In this document: positions 24,408-35,300 of the stretch, one piece after another
Layout: every line of letters starts with the position of its first letter
Numbering within the stretch: the first letter of the stretch is position 1
Origin: Brachypodium distachyon
Taxonomy: Eukaryota; Streptophyta; Magnoliopsida; Poales; Poaceae
Assembly (NCBI RefSeq): GCF_000005505.3
Contig: NC_016134.3
Location: 13,870,624-13,934,623 of the forward strand
Length of the DNA: 64,000 nt
Direction of reading: 5' to 3'
Program-made: the position numbers and the translations under genes
The notes under the pieces: model-generated
Seen by the model: the letters and a program-made list of their open reading frames with translations, nothing else
Database searches by the model: none
What the model was told of the DNA's origin: nothing

Positions 24408-27400
24408 TGTGTTGTAGTCGTCGGTGCGATCTGTAGTGTGTTAGGAGATAAGCTCGTTGATGCTTATCTGCACTATCAGGATGCCAAATAGTTGTGGGAT
24501 GCGCTCGATGCTAAGTTTGGCGCATCTGATGCTGGCAGTGAGCTGTACGTCATGGAGCAGTTCTTTGACTATAAGATGGTTGCAAACCGATCTGTAGTGG
24601 AACAAGTTCATGAGTTACTGACTATGGCTAAGGAATTTGAGCAATTCAAGTGTCCACTACCCGACAAGTTTGTCGCCGGGGGCATCATCGCCAAGTTTCC
24701 TCCCTCGTAGAGGAACTTTGCTACTTCTCTAAAACACAAGAGACAAGAAATCTCTGTGGAGAACCTGATTGGGACTCTTGATGTTGAGGAGAAGGCGAGA
24801 GCAAAAGATGCTGGCCCCAAAGGCAACACACAAGAGGGTACGTCCACTGCCAACATGGTTCAGAGGAACAACCACAACAACAGTAACAACAAGGGAAAGG
24901 GAAAAGCATTCAACAATGCTAGTCCAAATAACACTACAACTTTCAAGAAAAAGAAGAAATGAGGCAACAAGGACAAGGATCCTTGCTTTGTGTGCGGAGG
25001 ACTTGGCCACTGGGCGAGTAACTGCAAGGAGCGCAAAGGAGAACAGATTCGGCAAAAGTTTGCTAATTTGACCATTGGCAACAAAGAAGATGCAGGCGGG
25101 TATGGTAATTTATTTACTGTATTTTCTGTATGTCAGTCCCCCTGTTGGTGGGTCGATACAGGTGCAACTATTCATGTGTGTGCTGATATTTCCTTGTTTT
25201 CTTCATATCAGGCCATCAGCTCCTCAATGACGATGGGGAACGGCGCCCATGCTTCTGTTCATGGTGTTGGCACGGTGGATCTGAAGTTTACTTTGGGAAA
25301 GATTGTGCAGTTGAGGAATGTGCACCATGTGCCCTCCATTCAGAAGAATCCTGTTAGTGGATCCCTCCTTTGCAAAGACGGATTTAAGTTAGTGTTTGAG
25401 TCCAATAAAGTTATTGTGTCTATGTATGGACAATTTATTGGTAAAGGTTATGAGTGTGGAGGCTTGTTTCGCTTATCCCTTTCATATTTTGGTAATAAGG
25501 TCGTGGACAGCGTCAATTCTATTAATAATGAGTCTAATGTTTGGCATTCACGACTTTTTCACATTAATTTTGGTTGCATGACGCGATTAGCAAATCTGAG
25601 TTTAATCCCTAAAATCACTGTGGCTAAAGGTTCGAAGTGCCAAGCTTGTGTGCAAGCGAAGCAGCCTCGCAAGAATCACAAGGCTGCTGAGGACAGGAAC
25701 CTAGCACCGTTAGAGCTCATACATTCTGATCTTTGTGAGATGAACGGTGTATTAACCAAAGGTGGAAAGCGTTACTTTATGACTTTCATTGATGATGCGA
25801 CTAGATTCTGTTATGTGTATTTATTAAAATCAAAGGATGAAGCATTGCATTATTTTAAGATCTATAAAACTGAAGTCGAGAATCAACTTGAGAAGAAAAT
25901 TAAACAGTTGCGGTCTGACCGCGGTGGAGAATATTTCTCCGGTGAGTTTAATTCATTTTGTGAGGAACATGGCATCGTCCATGAGAGGACGCCTCCCTAT
26001 TCGCCCCAGTCAAACGGAGTTGCTAAGAGGAAAAACCGCACACTGACTGACTTGGTTAACGCCATGTTAGACACTGTTGGTTTATCCAAGGCATGGTGGG
26101 GGAGGCGCTATTGACTTCGTGTCATGTCCTACATCGTGTTCCCATAAAAGATAAAGAAGTCACCCCATACGAGCCATGGGAAAGAAGAGACTCACACTTT
26201 CTTACTTACGCACTTGGGGTTGTTTGGCGAAAGTCAATGTCCCAATTACCAAGAAACGTAAGCTTGTACAAAAAACCGTTGATTGTGTCTTTCTTGGCTA
26301 CGCACTTCGGAGTGTTGGCTATAGATTCTTGGTTGTAAATTCTGGAGTACCTGACATGAGCGTAGGTACAATTATGGAGTCCAGAGATGTTACATTCTTT
26401 GAGGACATATTTCCCATGAGAGATACGCATAGCACATCTAGAGAGGATCATGATGTACCTGCTGAACCCGTCAGTTCAGAGGAACATCAGAATCATGGTG
26501 TAGCTCCTGAACCCGCCATCCCAGTGGAAAATCTTGAACAAACACTTGATGAGATTCCTGAGGAGTATGACAATGAAGCCCCTATTAGGGGTAAGCGACA
26601 AATGATTGCTAAATCCTTTGGTGATGATTTCATTGTGTACCTTGTGGATGACACCCCTAAAACCATTAATGAGACATTTGCATCTCCGGATGCAGACTAT
26701 TGGAAGGAAGCCATTCGTAGTGAGATGGATTCTATCATGGCTAATGGTACTTGGGAGGTCGTTGACTCCGTACGGGTGCAAACATGTAGGATGCAAGTGG
26801 ATATTCAAGAAAAAGCTTAGGCCTGATGGTACTATTGAGAAGTACAAGGCGCGGCTTGTGGCCAAGGGTTTTACCTAGAAATACAGCTTTCTCACCTGTA
26901 GCTTGATTGACCACAATCAGAGTGTTACTATCATTGGCTGCCTCATATGGTCTGATCGTCCATCAAATGGACATTAAGACAGCTTTCCTGAATGGAGAGT
27001 TGGACGAGAAAATTTACATGAACCAGCCAGATGGATTTGTAATAAAGGATCATGAAGGCATAGTGTGTAAGTTATTAAAGTCTCTATATGGCTTGAAACA
27101 AGCTCGTAAGCAATGGCATGAGAAGTTTTACAAAACTTTAACATCTGCCGGCTTTGTTGTAAACGAAGCTGACAAATGTGTATACTACCGCCATGGTGGG
27201 GGTGAGCGAGTTATACTTTGTTTGTATGTGGATGACATACTAATATTTGGGACTAACCTCAAAGTGATTGAAGAGGTTAAGACTTTCTTGTCGAAGTGCT
27301 TTGACATGAAAGACCTTGGTGTACCTGATGTTATTCTGAACATCAAGCTCGTGAGAGGCGACAATGGTGAGATCACTTTGTTGCAATCTCAATATGTGGA

Positions 27401-27803
27401 GAAGATCTTGAGTCGTTTTGGTTATGCTGATTGTAAACCTTCTCCAACTCCTTATGATCCAAGCGTTCTGCTTCGAAAGAATCACAGAATTGGAAGAGAC
27501 CAACTGAGATATTCTCAGATTATTGGTTCGCTCATGTATTTGGCTAGCGCAACTAGACCTGACATCTATTTTGCTATGAGCAAACTGAGTCGGTTCAATA
27601 AGAATCCGGGAGATGATCATTGGAGTGCACTCGAGAGGGTCATGCGCTATCTAAAGGGCACAATGAGCTATGGTATACACTATACTGCGTACCCCAAGGT
27701 ACTTGAGCGTTATATTGATTCAAACTGGATATCTGATGTTGATGAACTAAATGCCACGAGTGGATATGTGTTCACACTCGGAGGGGGCGCTGTGCGTGAG
27801 TAA
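24408..27803 (+). pseudogene. copia gag-pol polyprotein remnant of element B
   Basis: In order: gag (24492-24710), zinc knuckle CGGLGHWASNC and protease WVDTGATIHVC (24990 onward), GAG-pre-integrase (WHSRLFHINFG) and integrase core to 26114, integrase tail and reverse transcriptase start (26176-26878), reverse transcriptase with YVDD near 27230 and RNase H start to 27803. Breaks: amber TAG at 24708-24710, TGA at 24960-24962, a frame change near 26100, a 1-nt frame break near 26760-26768, a deletion near 26875, and loss of the RNase H end at 27797. The amber and the 1-nt break have exact counterparts in element A. Confidence 0.9.
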
Positions 27804-27926
27804 AGCTATTTGTTTAGGTGGATGTTCAACCTTAACCGGTCTCCACTGAAATGCTGGTATATCAAAAAATAGAGTTTTGGATTAATGGCAATCTTATGTG
27901 CTTATGAGATATTGTGGGGGATTGTT

Positions 27927-29004
27927 GGAATTTTGGGTTATGCCCAAGGCCCAATCTGAAATTAATTCCTGGAAAATCTCCAAAGCCCATTCATGAAGTG
28001 GGATGAAGAAGTGGGAATAGTCCCACCTTGCTAGTTTAGGGGGAGTTTGACTAATATATAAGGTATGTTAGTTCTCACCTCTTGAGTAAGTGAGCAAGGG
28101 AAATCCCCACGCGCGTTCCTCTTCGTCACGACGTGACGTGCGCGCGCGCCGTGTTTCGTGGATCGATTTCGAGTTCGAGTTCGAGCCGTGCCGGGTCGGT
28201 GCTTATCTTTTTGGCAGTCGGAATCCGTTGCGGACACGTAACAAATCCCGATAATTGCGGAGCCGGTTTTGGTTCCCTAAACCGAACCGAAGTCCGCCTG
28301 TGTGCCTATATAATAAGACGACCGCGGCCTCCGAACGAACCACGCTCCAACCCTAGCCGTCACGCCCACGATCCAATCTCGTTGTTCGCCGCCAACTGCT
28401 ACTCCATCCCGTCGACTGCGTGCACAGATCGCCGGGAGAGCAGGCCTCCGGAACCCCGACCTTCGAGATCCTGTCCGGGAGACGGTCGATAAGGTTTTTG
28501 GGGAGCGTTCTCACGCGACTGCTCGCTTCTTCACATCTCTGTTTCATCGGCATCTTCATCACCAATGGCCGACGACCTCAGAGATCCCGCGGCTCAGGCT
28601 GCCGCTCTAGCTCAGCAGCAGCAGGCTGCACAACTCCAAGCACAGCAGCAGGCTGCCCAACTGCAAGCCCAGGCAACTGCTGCTGCACAGGCGCAAGCGC
28701 AGGCGCATGCCGCTGCCCAGGATGTAGTCAAGGCTGCTGCTGCTGTCGGCGTGAACATCGACGCCGCCGGACTTGTCACCGACCTCAACAAACAAACACA
28801 AGAAAAGAGTACAGTACCGTACGTAATCTGCTCTTTCTTGTTGATTTTGATTAGTAGTTCTATTATTCATGCCGTGAAATTAGATGAGTTTTATTGTTGT
28901 GCATTGCTATTTAATTTGTTTAGTTTGCATGATACAATATGCCACTTGTTTTACACATTATTTTTTTGATTAAATATTCATCGAAATTACCTAATTATTC
29001 AACA
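27927..29004 (+). repeat. 3' LTR of copia B, containing a gag-like open frame
   Basis: Runs from TGTTGGAATTTTGGG to ATTCAACA, giving the inverted ends TGTTG...CAACA. Sequence similarity to element A runs through the whole block and stops exactly at 29004. A TATATAATAAG tract near 28307 is a likely promoter box. At 28565 an open frame starts MADDLRDPAAQAAALAQQQQ and continues with A/Q repeats to about 28815, followed by a donor-like GTACGTAATC. In element A the same frame lies just before gag. The block is thus either a 1.08-kb LTR that contains the gag start, or an LTR plus leader left by recombination; the flanking duplication favours the former. Confidence 0.7.
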
Positions 29005-29278
29005 GATACCACACCCTTCATGCAGTACATAGGAGTTTAACACGGTTTCAGAACAGTCTGATTTCAAAACATATCTAAGCATGTATAAAATTTGCGAAGA
29101 TATTAGAGTCCATTTCTGTATATGTCAACCCCAAATTCCAAATGCATACAGGAAAAAAGGGGCCTATACACACGACAGATGTTAGGACAAAATAAGAGCG
29201 CCGGAATGCCTGATCAATCATTCTTCACTCAGTTAACAAAATTGGGATAGAGAAGCAAGATAAATAGAAGTATCAATA
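29005..29278. other. spacer between copia B and copia C, nothing seen
   Basis: AT-rich sequence with no open frame and no repeat that I recognise. It is the right flank of element B's insertion site. Confidence 0.5.
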
Positions 29279-31092
29279 TGTAATTGTTACTAAAATAGAG
29301 ATTAAACTAGAAACGAGAGACACGATTTTATCGTGGAAACCCTTGCAGGAAAAAATCACGGACGCACAAAGGCGCAACTTCACTATGTTGGGCACGAGAC
29401 GACATGCCGTCTTTAGGTGTGACTACAAGAGGTATATATAACAGGCAATAAACATGAGTCCTAATAATAGGACAAGAAAAACGAGTTCAACTCCTATACC
29501 AACACAAAGCTCAAACCTATCCTGCTACGTCTAACAGAGTTGGTAACGGATTCGGATCATATTTCAACAATCTCCACCTTGAGCCGAATCCCCTCCAGTA
29601 GTCAAAGAAAGTAAACACCTCCAAACAAGTGAGCATAAACACCTTGTGCGTCAAAGTCCATAGGACTAGTGAGTAATACCAACTAAGCTGAGCAAAGCTC
29701 ACACTTATTGGTAGGAACTGGCTTTGTCATCATATCAGCTGGATTATCATGTGTACTAATCTTGCTGACTTTAACATCACCTTCAGCAATGACACCTCGA
29801 ATAAAGTGATATCTCACATCAATGTGCTTCGTTCTCTCATGTAACATTTGATCCTTTGTCAGGTAAATAGCACTTTGACTATCACAAAATATTGTAGTGC
29901 AAGACGCACTTCCACAAAGCTCAGTAAATAAACCTCTTAGCCAAACAACTTCTTTACAAGCTTCTGAAATAGCCATATACTCGGCTTCTGTAGTGGACAA
30001 GGCAACTGTAGCTTGAAGACTTGCTTTCCAACTAACGGCACATCCTCCAATGGTGAACACATAACCGGTAAGAGATCTCCTCTTATCTAAACCACCAGCA
30101 AAATCTGAATCCACATAACCAACAAGTCCATCTCTAGTTTTTCCAAATTGTAAACAAGCATTTGCAGTGCCCCGCAAGTATCTGAAAATCCACTGAACTG
30201 CTTTCCAATGCTCTTTACTAGGATTAGCCATGTATCTACTAACAACACTCAACGCATGAGATAAATCGGGGCGAGAACAAACCATGGCATACATAAGTGA
30301 ACCAACTGCGCTGGAATATGGAACTCTAGACATGTACTCAATATCATCATGTAACTGTGGACATGAATCTGAAGAAAGTCTGAAATGTGCAGCTAAAGGA
30401 GTACTCACTGGTTTTGAATTCTGCATGTTGAAACGATGCAATACTTTATTGATATACCCTTTCTGACTTAGGTATAATTTCCCAGAGTGTCTATCTCTGG
30501 AAATCTCCATACCAAGAATCTTCTTTGTTGCACCAAGATCCTTCATTTCAAATTCACTATTTAACTGTGCCTTTAGTTTCACAATATCAGATTTGTCCTT
30601 TGCAGCAATCAACATATCATCAACATCTAGGAGCAAGTAGATAGGAGTACTATTAGTTGTCTTTAAATAAACACAACTATCATAGTCTGATGTTCTGAAA
30701 CCCTGAGAGATCATAAAGGAGACGTAACTTCACGTGTGCAGCAGCCTTGCTTCGGTCCGATGCTTGCTGCTGTGGTTTGGACTGCGCCTGCAGCTAGCTT
30801 CGGTGCGATTGATGCTGCTACTCGCTTCTGTCTGTCTCGTCCTAATAATCATGGTCGGTCGGCTTGCTTCTGTGTCCGACCCGGAACGCGTAATACCAAA
30901 CCGAGTAGAAGACCAAATCAACTGCGTCGCGATGGGCAGCGGAACAGGATAACTCCCGTCGGTCTCGGTGAGATCTCAAACTCGGCGGAACGGAAACGAA
31001 ATCCCGTCAGTCTCGGAAACTCGGTGCGCGAAACGGGAACGAATATCCGGCGAAAATTGCTGGCGAATATCCGGCGAAAATACTGATATCAT
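29279..31092 (-). mobile_element. second copia element C, internally deleted
   Basis: On the minus strand the purine tract AAGGTGGAGAT is followed by TGTTGAAATATGATCC, an LTR start, at about 29573; the LTR plausibly ends at 29279 (about 295 bp). Upstream lie RNase H and reverse transcriptase (29683-30714), then from 30721 to about 31092 a GC-rich leader ending in a TGATATCAGTA sequence that may be a decayed primer-binding site. Most of gag, protease and integrase is missing. It sits inside a CACTA remnant. The family differs from that of elements A and B. Confidence 0.7.
29683..30714 (-). pseudogene. copia reverse transcriptase / RNase H fragment (element C)
   Basis: An uninterrupted 343-codon frame. 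It starts inside reverse transcriptase (DSCVYLK, then [13 protein letters not shown]), has KKILGMEI, then ends with RNase H ([44 protein letters not shown]). The catalytic motif reads LDVDDML where most copia elements have LYVDDML, so Tyr is replaced by Asp. The N-terminal part of the polyprotein is absent at 30714, where the sequence jumps to a non-coding leader. Confidence 0.9.
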
Positions 31093-31936
31093 ATGTTCAG
31101 GCGGTATCTTCTCCATCTAATCAAGGTGGTACTCCACCGACCGGATCGTCTCATGCTGAGTGTTCAACTACTCCCCAATCGAGAGGCTCAATGCCACTCC
31201 AGCGCATTCTCCAAATGATGTAGATGGAGCAGCATGATTTCTACTTATGTGTGAAGTAGACTACAGCTAGCTGTACTAGGTTGTGTTTTTTGTGAACTCT
31301 CTAAATGATGTATGCATGTATGTTAATGGTGAACTACTCTTCCTGGAACATGAATGGCTATCTATGTTAACTTGTGATATCTCCAATATGAATTATGTGG
31401 CCAGTTTGAGCATCTCTGTGTATATCTTTGTTTGTTGCTGTCAAGTTTTAATTCTAAATGTAGTTTTTTTCTGTATAAATTATGCTGAATAAAATCTACG
31501 GATTGCAACCGCAGATTCTTGACGGTATTGAACTATCAGGAAAGAATGCAGCTGCATGTAAAATAGATATTCCTGACAGTTTATGTACATCCCTGACACG
31601 TCAGGAAAGTATTTCTTGACGGTCCTAATTCCTGACGGTGAAGAATAATAGTCAGGAATCGTCCAAACATTCGTGACAGGTTATGTTCCCGACGGTTGTT
31701 CCTGACGGCCTGACCGTCACGATTGACTGCTTTCGTGGCTTATGAAGCCCGTCACGAATTGCTGTCAGGAAAGACTTTTCATGACGGAAACCGTCGGGAA
31801 CGGAAGTTCCATTCCTTACGGTTTGTTCTTGACGGCACATTCCTGACGGTTCCCGTCAGGAACAGCCATTCCTGACGGTTTTTCGTTGTTTCCTGACGGT
31901 TCAGGGCCGTCAGGAATTTGTCAGTTTGGGATAGTG
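31093..31936 (+). mobile_element. CACTA element 3' end, truncated
   Basis: The right edge reads tttgggatagtg at 31925-31936, which is CACTATCCCAAA on the other strand, a CACTA terminal repeat. From 31510 to 31915 there are at least ten copies in both orientations of a TTCCTGACGG-like motif, as expected for subterminal transposase-binding repeats. At 31095-31220 a short frame ending SRGSMPLQRILQMM then stop looks like the C-terminus of a CACTA-encoded protein. The left side is replaced by copia C; no left terminus was found. Confidence 0.75.
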
Positions 31937-31998
31937 ACTGTCTAGATACATACGGAGTATAATATTTCGACAAGAATTATGGAACGGAGGGAGTAGAC
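31937..31998. mobile_element. Stowaway MITE half, cut by the CACTA element
   Basis: Sequence gtctagatacatacggagta ... ggaacggagggagta is the right half of a common grass Stowaway MITE. It directly adjoins the CACTA end, so the CACTA element inserted into the MITE or the left half was deleted. Confidence 0.65.
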
Positions 31999-32048
31999 GA
32001 TAAGCTTCCAATAACATGCTCCGATCAATTCAGATTTTAGAGTGAGAA

Positions 32049-33161
32049 TTAAGGGTCCCGAGGAGCGAGTTTGGCGACGAGCTCTTTGAGGACAGAAGGG
32101 CAGCTGCTCCTCAGATGCTCAAAGCCATCGGTCGCCATGACAGCCTTCGGAATATTGCCCGGAGACGCGAGGAACTTGAAACATATGGCCTTGAGCCCGC
32201 GACAGGAATAATGCTGCTCAGCCAACGCAAACGTAGTCGCAGCCGTGTTTGTGTCCAGGAGGTTGCTGAGCTTTTCGACGCAGATCAACTTCAGCCTCTC
32301 GAGGTTATACCTGTCGGCCGCCACGAGCAAATGCTGAGGCATCGTCGCTGCTTCGACATCGTCTATATACGGCAGTGAGTCGGTGTAGATGAAGTGGAGC
32401 ATGGCCTTGAACACTTTAGCTTCCATGTCGCTGATTTTCACGCAAACCGCAGTCTTCTCCTTCACTGGGCCGAAGAACTCTGCCATGAAGACCGATGACC
32501 GAGCGGCGAGCAACCATCTATGCGCGGCGAATGTCTCGCCGCCAACCTTAAACCTAACATCCGACCCCTCGCCTCCCAAAAGGAGACGACCAAGATGCTG
32601 GTGCATGTCGGATGGTGGCACCTCCGCCAATAGAGAGGTGGGCTCTGTGAAAATCTCCTTAGGCAGGGTGACCTCACACTTGATGCTGAAAACGTCGTCC
32701 TTCAGGTATGCCGACTCCTCCAAGTCCTTCCTGGTGATGAACTGAGGAAAACCCTGGGGTCCTATATTACCATTGTTGGAGAAGGTGTAGCAGTACTGGC
32801 TGTCTTTGCTGTATAATGGAACTGGTTCCCCGTCATGATGGAGTAAACTGATCTTGTATCGTGCACTGACTTCATTGACATTTTCCGTGCGATCAAGGCC
32901 GAGAAATATGGATATATATGAAGGGTAGGAGCTGCTGCAACCGTCAGGGTAGTATTTCAGGCACCAACGACGGCCTCCGACGGTGAAGGACTCGGAGGTG
33001 ATGAACTTGCCGTTGCCGAGCCCCTTGGTCCTGGAGTGTAGCCATCGATCTTGAGAACGTGCGACCCGGACACGGGCTCGGGCCAGGATGGCCGACGCCG
33101 TCTGCCATGGCGGCGTGCCAGCGCCGTTGCGCCCAACGGACGACAGAGAAGTGTTGGACAT
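32049..33161 (-). CDS. MATH-BTB domain protein (BPM-like CUL3 adaptor)
   Basis: A 370-aa single-exon frame. MATH domain about residues 21-163 (FTVGGRRWCLKYYPDG; ISLLHHDGEPVP), BTB/POZ domain about 190-300 (GEGSDVRFKVGGETFAAHRWLLAARS; MLHFIYTD; LLVAADRYNLERLKLICVEKL), then a short BACK-like tail. Family members bind substrates through MATH and CUL3 through BTB, for ubiquitination. I chose the ATG at 33161 because MSNTSLSS is followed at once by the MATH start; the frame runs on upstream to 33329, but through an A/T-rich insertion. Odd: residues 31-43 lack the family's SGSHVLKIDGY motif, although the DNA encodes it in another frame; a +1 and a +2 shift cancel out (33033-33071). The MATH domain may therefore be damaged while BTB is intact. 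Confidence 0.85.
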   Translation of the reverse strand: MSNTSLSSVGRNGAGTPPWQTASAILARARVRVARSQDRWLHSRTKGLGNGKFITSESFTVGGRRWCLKYYPDGCSSSYPSYISIFLGLDRTENVNEVSARYKISLLHHDGEPVPLYSKDSQYCYTFSNNGNIGPQGFPQFITRKDLEESAYLKDDVFSIKCEVTLPKEIFTEPTSLLAEVPPSDMHQHLGRLLLGGEGSDVRFKVGGETFAAHRWLLAARSSVFMAEFFGPVKEKTAVCVKISDMEAKVFKAMLHFIYTDSLPYIDDVEAATMPQHLLVAADRYNLERLKLICVEKLSNLLDTNTAATTFALAEQHYSCRGLKAICFKFLASPGNIPKAVMATDGFEHLRSSCPSVLKELVAKLAPRDP

Positions 33162-33294
33162 GGGCAAGCTTTTTTTTTTTGAACAAAAAAGCTTATTACA
33201 GAGAGCACTGAGAACGAAGTTGTTGCTGGACAGAATGGATGGTGACTCGGGACTTGGGAGCTCAACGGAAACTGAATGAATGACCTCGGTCACG
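33162..33294. other. 5' flank of the MATH-BTB gene with T-run insertion
   Basis: Immediately upstream of the ATG are a T run and aagcttattacagagagcac, resembling the tail of a small retro-insertion. No TATA box is visible within 130 bases. If it is an insertion, it may separate the gene from its promoter. Confidence 0.35.
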
Positions 33295-33700
33295 GGGCTC
33301 ACGGCCCACCGGCGAGAAATGACAGGCAAGTACTACTCCAAAAGCCCAGAAAAAGGAAACTGAAATAATGATCAGCCCAGAAATGACAGGCAAGTATCCC
33401 AAAGCCCACCTCAGCACAGGCCATCAGGCCCAACACGCTCCCGACTCCTGCCGTCCTGCGTGCTGCGTGCGTGTCGTACTCGAAAGGCCGCCGCCGCCAC
33501 ACTACATCCTCCAGGCCCCTGTCTTCCCCTCGCCAAGCCTAGCCAGACGCGGCCGGCGGCCCCCGCGGCTCTAGGTCGCCGGTCGCTTGGCCCTGCGCTC
33601 GCCGTCCGGCGGTCCGGCCTCCCTGCCCCGGTGCTCCTTCGACTCGGCGACTCCCTCCACTTCCAGTACCCAATCGGTAATGCCCACTGTCCTCTCACTC
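33295..33700 (+). repeat. GC-rich exon-like block, copy a of three
   Basis: Shared with 46310-46700 and, less closely, 58860-59270. Landmarks: cacggggctcacggccc, agaaatgacaggcaagta repeated, ggcccaacacgc, cgtgctgcgtgcgtg, and a 3' edge ccaatcg-gtaatgcc that matches a splice donor. A first exon of an unknown plus-strand gene is plausible, but the proline/arginine-rich frames are not preserved between copies: the ATG before aggcccaacacg is ATC here and ATG in the other two. Not recognised. Confidence 0.45.
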
Positions 33701-34788
33701 TGCTTGCTCCTCTGCGGCTCTGCCCACTCTTCTCTCCCCGAAATCTCTGTTCTTTAGTTTAGAGCTACGTAGTTGATTAGTGTAAAAAAGCCGAATTAAT
33801 CTGTCATGAGTTGAGTACAAATCAAATGAATATGTCATGAATTGATATTCCCCTTCAATAATCTGCTGGTCCAATTTAATTTTGTACAAATCAAATGAAT
33901 ATGTGATTAATTGAATATCTTGAAGATTTAAACATGGGAGCATCTGATCAATCAACCCTTTCATTTGGTATGTTGTCTTTTGCAATGCATTACCTTAGTA
34001 GTTGAGCGGTTGGATATTGTGTCCAAACTATTAGCAATTATCTTGGAATTTTTTTGGCCCGAGACGTGAGCATTTCCTGGCTCAGCCATTGGGTTCAGTC
34101 GCCTTGTGTAGCATGACCTGCTCCTATGCAGGGAGAGGGAGTGAGCGAGGTTTGATTAGTCCATCGAGTCGTAACAAGACTTCCCGTCAGTTGGCGTCGA
34201 TGATTCTCAACACTCTTTGTTGGACCGGTCCATACTAGACTTCCCGGACTCGACCCTAGGGGATCCCTGAACTATGCTCCCTAGGCCCTCCCCCGAGTTT
34301 ATTCAAATAACGGTGAAATAACTTACAACCACCCCTTGGGGGTATTTCTAGCCTTATATATGGTCCATGACAATTGTCAAATGAACATGTATGCCCATTG
34401 GCGAGAGGGTATGATGGGAAGAATTTCCTGAATTTATTTTAGTCCTATACAAAAAAACACATGGATATTAGAGTAAGTTGCAGAGTTATATAGTCCAGAG
34501 CAAAGCCAAGTTCTAAGAAAAAAAATTGGAGGCAGGAACCGCCACATTTTTCATATAACAGACGGAAATCATTATCTATACATAACCAATTAACCAAGAT
34601 GCGGTTTTAGAGTAAGATCCAGAGTTATATAGTCCTGAAAAAAGCCAAGTACTATGCAATTTTTTTGGGGGGCAGGAACCCGCCCCATTTTTCATTTAAT
34701 AGATGGAAAAACATCTTGAGCTATACATAACCATGATGCTCAATGACACATGAGACTTACAAACACACACAAGCAACTTATAGTTCAT
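33701..34788 (+). repeat. AT-rich intron-like segment shared by the NLR blocks
   Basis: Follows the GC block and is shared with 46700-47560 and 59270-60100 (tgtacaaatcaaatgaatatg repeated; cagtcgccttgtgtagc; cattggcgagagggtatgatgg). Part of it (34130-34290) is missing in the 46-47 kb copy. A tandem repeat of about 130 bp containing gagttatatagtcc and agcaaagccaag lies at 34470-34700. No coding frame is seen. Confidence 0.5.
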
Positions 34789-35300
34789 TTAGATACCCCA
34801 GTTGGCTGCAGAGAAAAGAATGTCCTCACATTTGAATACAAACACATATAGGAGCGTAATCAAGTTCTTCGCACACAGGCAGAATAAAAAAAAATTAAAG
34901 CATGCGTGAATGGATGAACCAATCCTGCTGAATTGATGGACAGCCTTGTAAGCTTGAAATGAAGGAAGCGCAGATGCACTTGCCTGCTTGACCTCACTAG
35001 CACCATATTCCATTATCATCAATGAAGTTTGGATGTGCTTCTATGGCTTGCTTCACCTGATCTGGTAGCCTGATACCATCACAGTACACCCTTGAACCCA
35101 TAACACAATTTATCCTTACATTTAGACACCCCAGCTGGCTGGCTGCAGAGAAAAGAACCTACATTTGAATACAAACACATATAGGAGCATAATCAATTTC
35201 TTCGAACACAAGCAGAATAAACAATAAAATAAAGCATACGCGAATGGACGGACCAATCCGGCCTGCTGAATAGATGGATCACCTTGTAAGCTTGAAATCA
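34789..35300 (-). repeat. duplicated 3' end of NLR copy 2
   Basis: The 3' flank and last codons of the NLR-like gene occur twice. Reading minus, 35080-34998 encodes the usual C-terminus (AIEAHPNFIDDNGIWC then stop) and 3' flank, but upstream of it at about 35080 it joins a second 3' UTR, which in turn follows the actual end of copy 2 near 35312. Both 3' UTRs carry gacaccccagctgg-like and ttgaatacaaacacatatagg sequences. Unequal exchange between NLR copies would give this. Confidence 0.7.

Larger units (their letters stand above)
20123..29004 (+). mobile_element. Ty1/copia LTR retrotransposon, element B, with gypsy DNA inside
   Basis: Opens TGTTGGAATTTTGGG at 20123 and closes with ATTCAACA at 29004. 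The flanking 5-mers are gacac (20118-20122) and gatac (29005-29009), a target-site duplication with one difference. The 5' LTR is reduced to about 167 bases (20123-20289) by an internal deletion. Gypsy LTR and leader sequence fills 20290 to about 24407, replacing the copia leader and first part of gag. The coding part is 24408-27803, and a purine-rich tract (gtgggggat) directly precedes the 3' LTR at 27927. Same family as element A, opposite strand. Confidence 0.85.
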
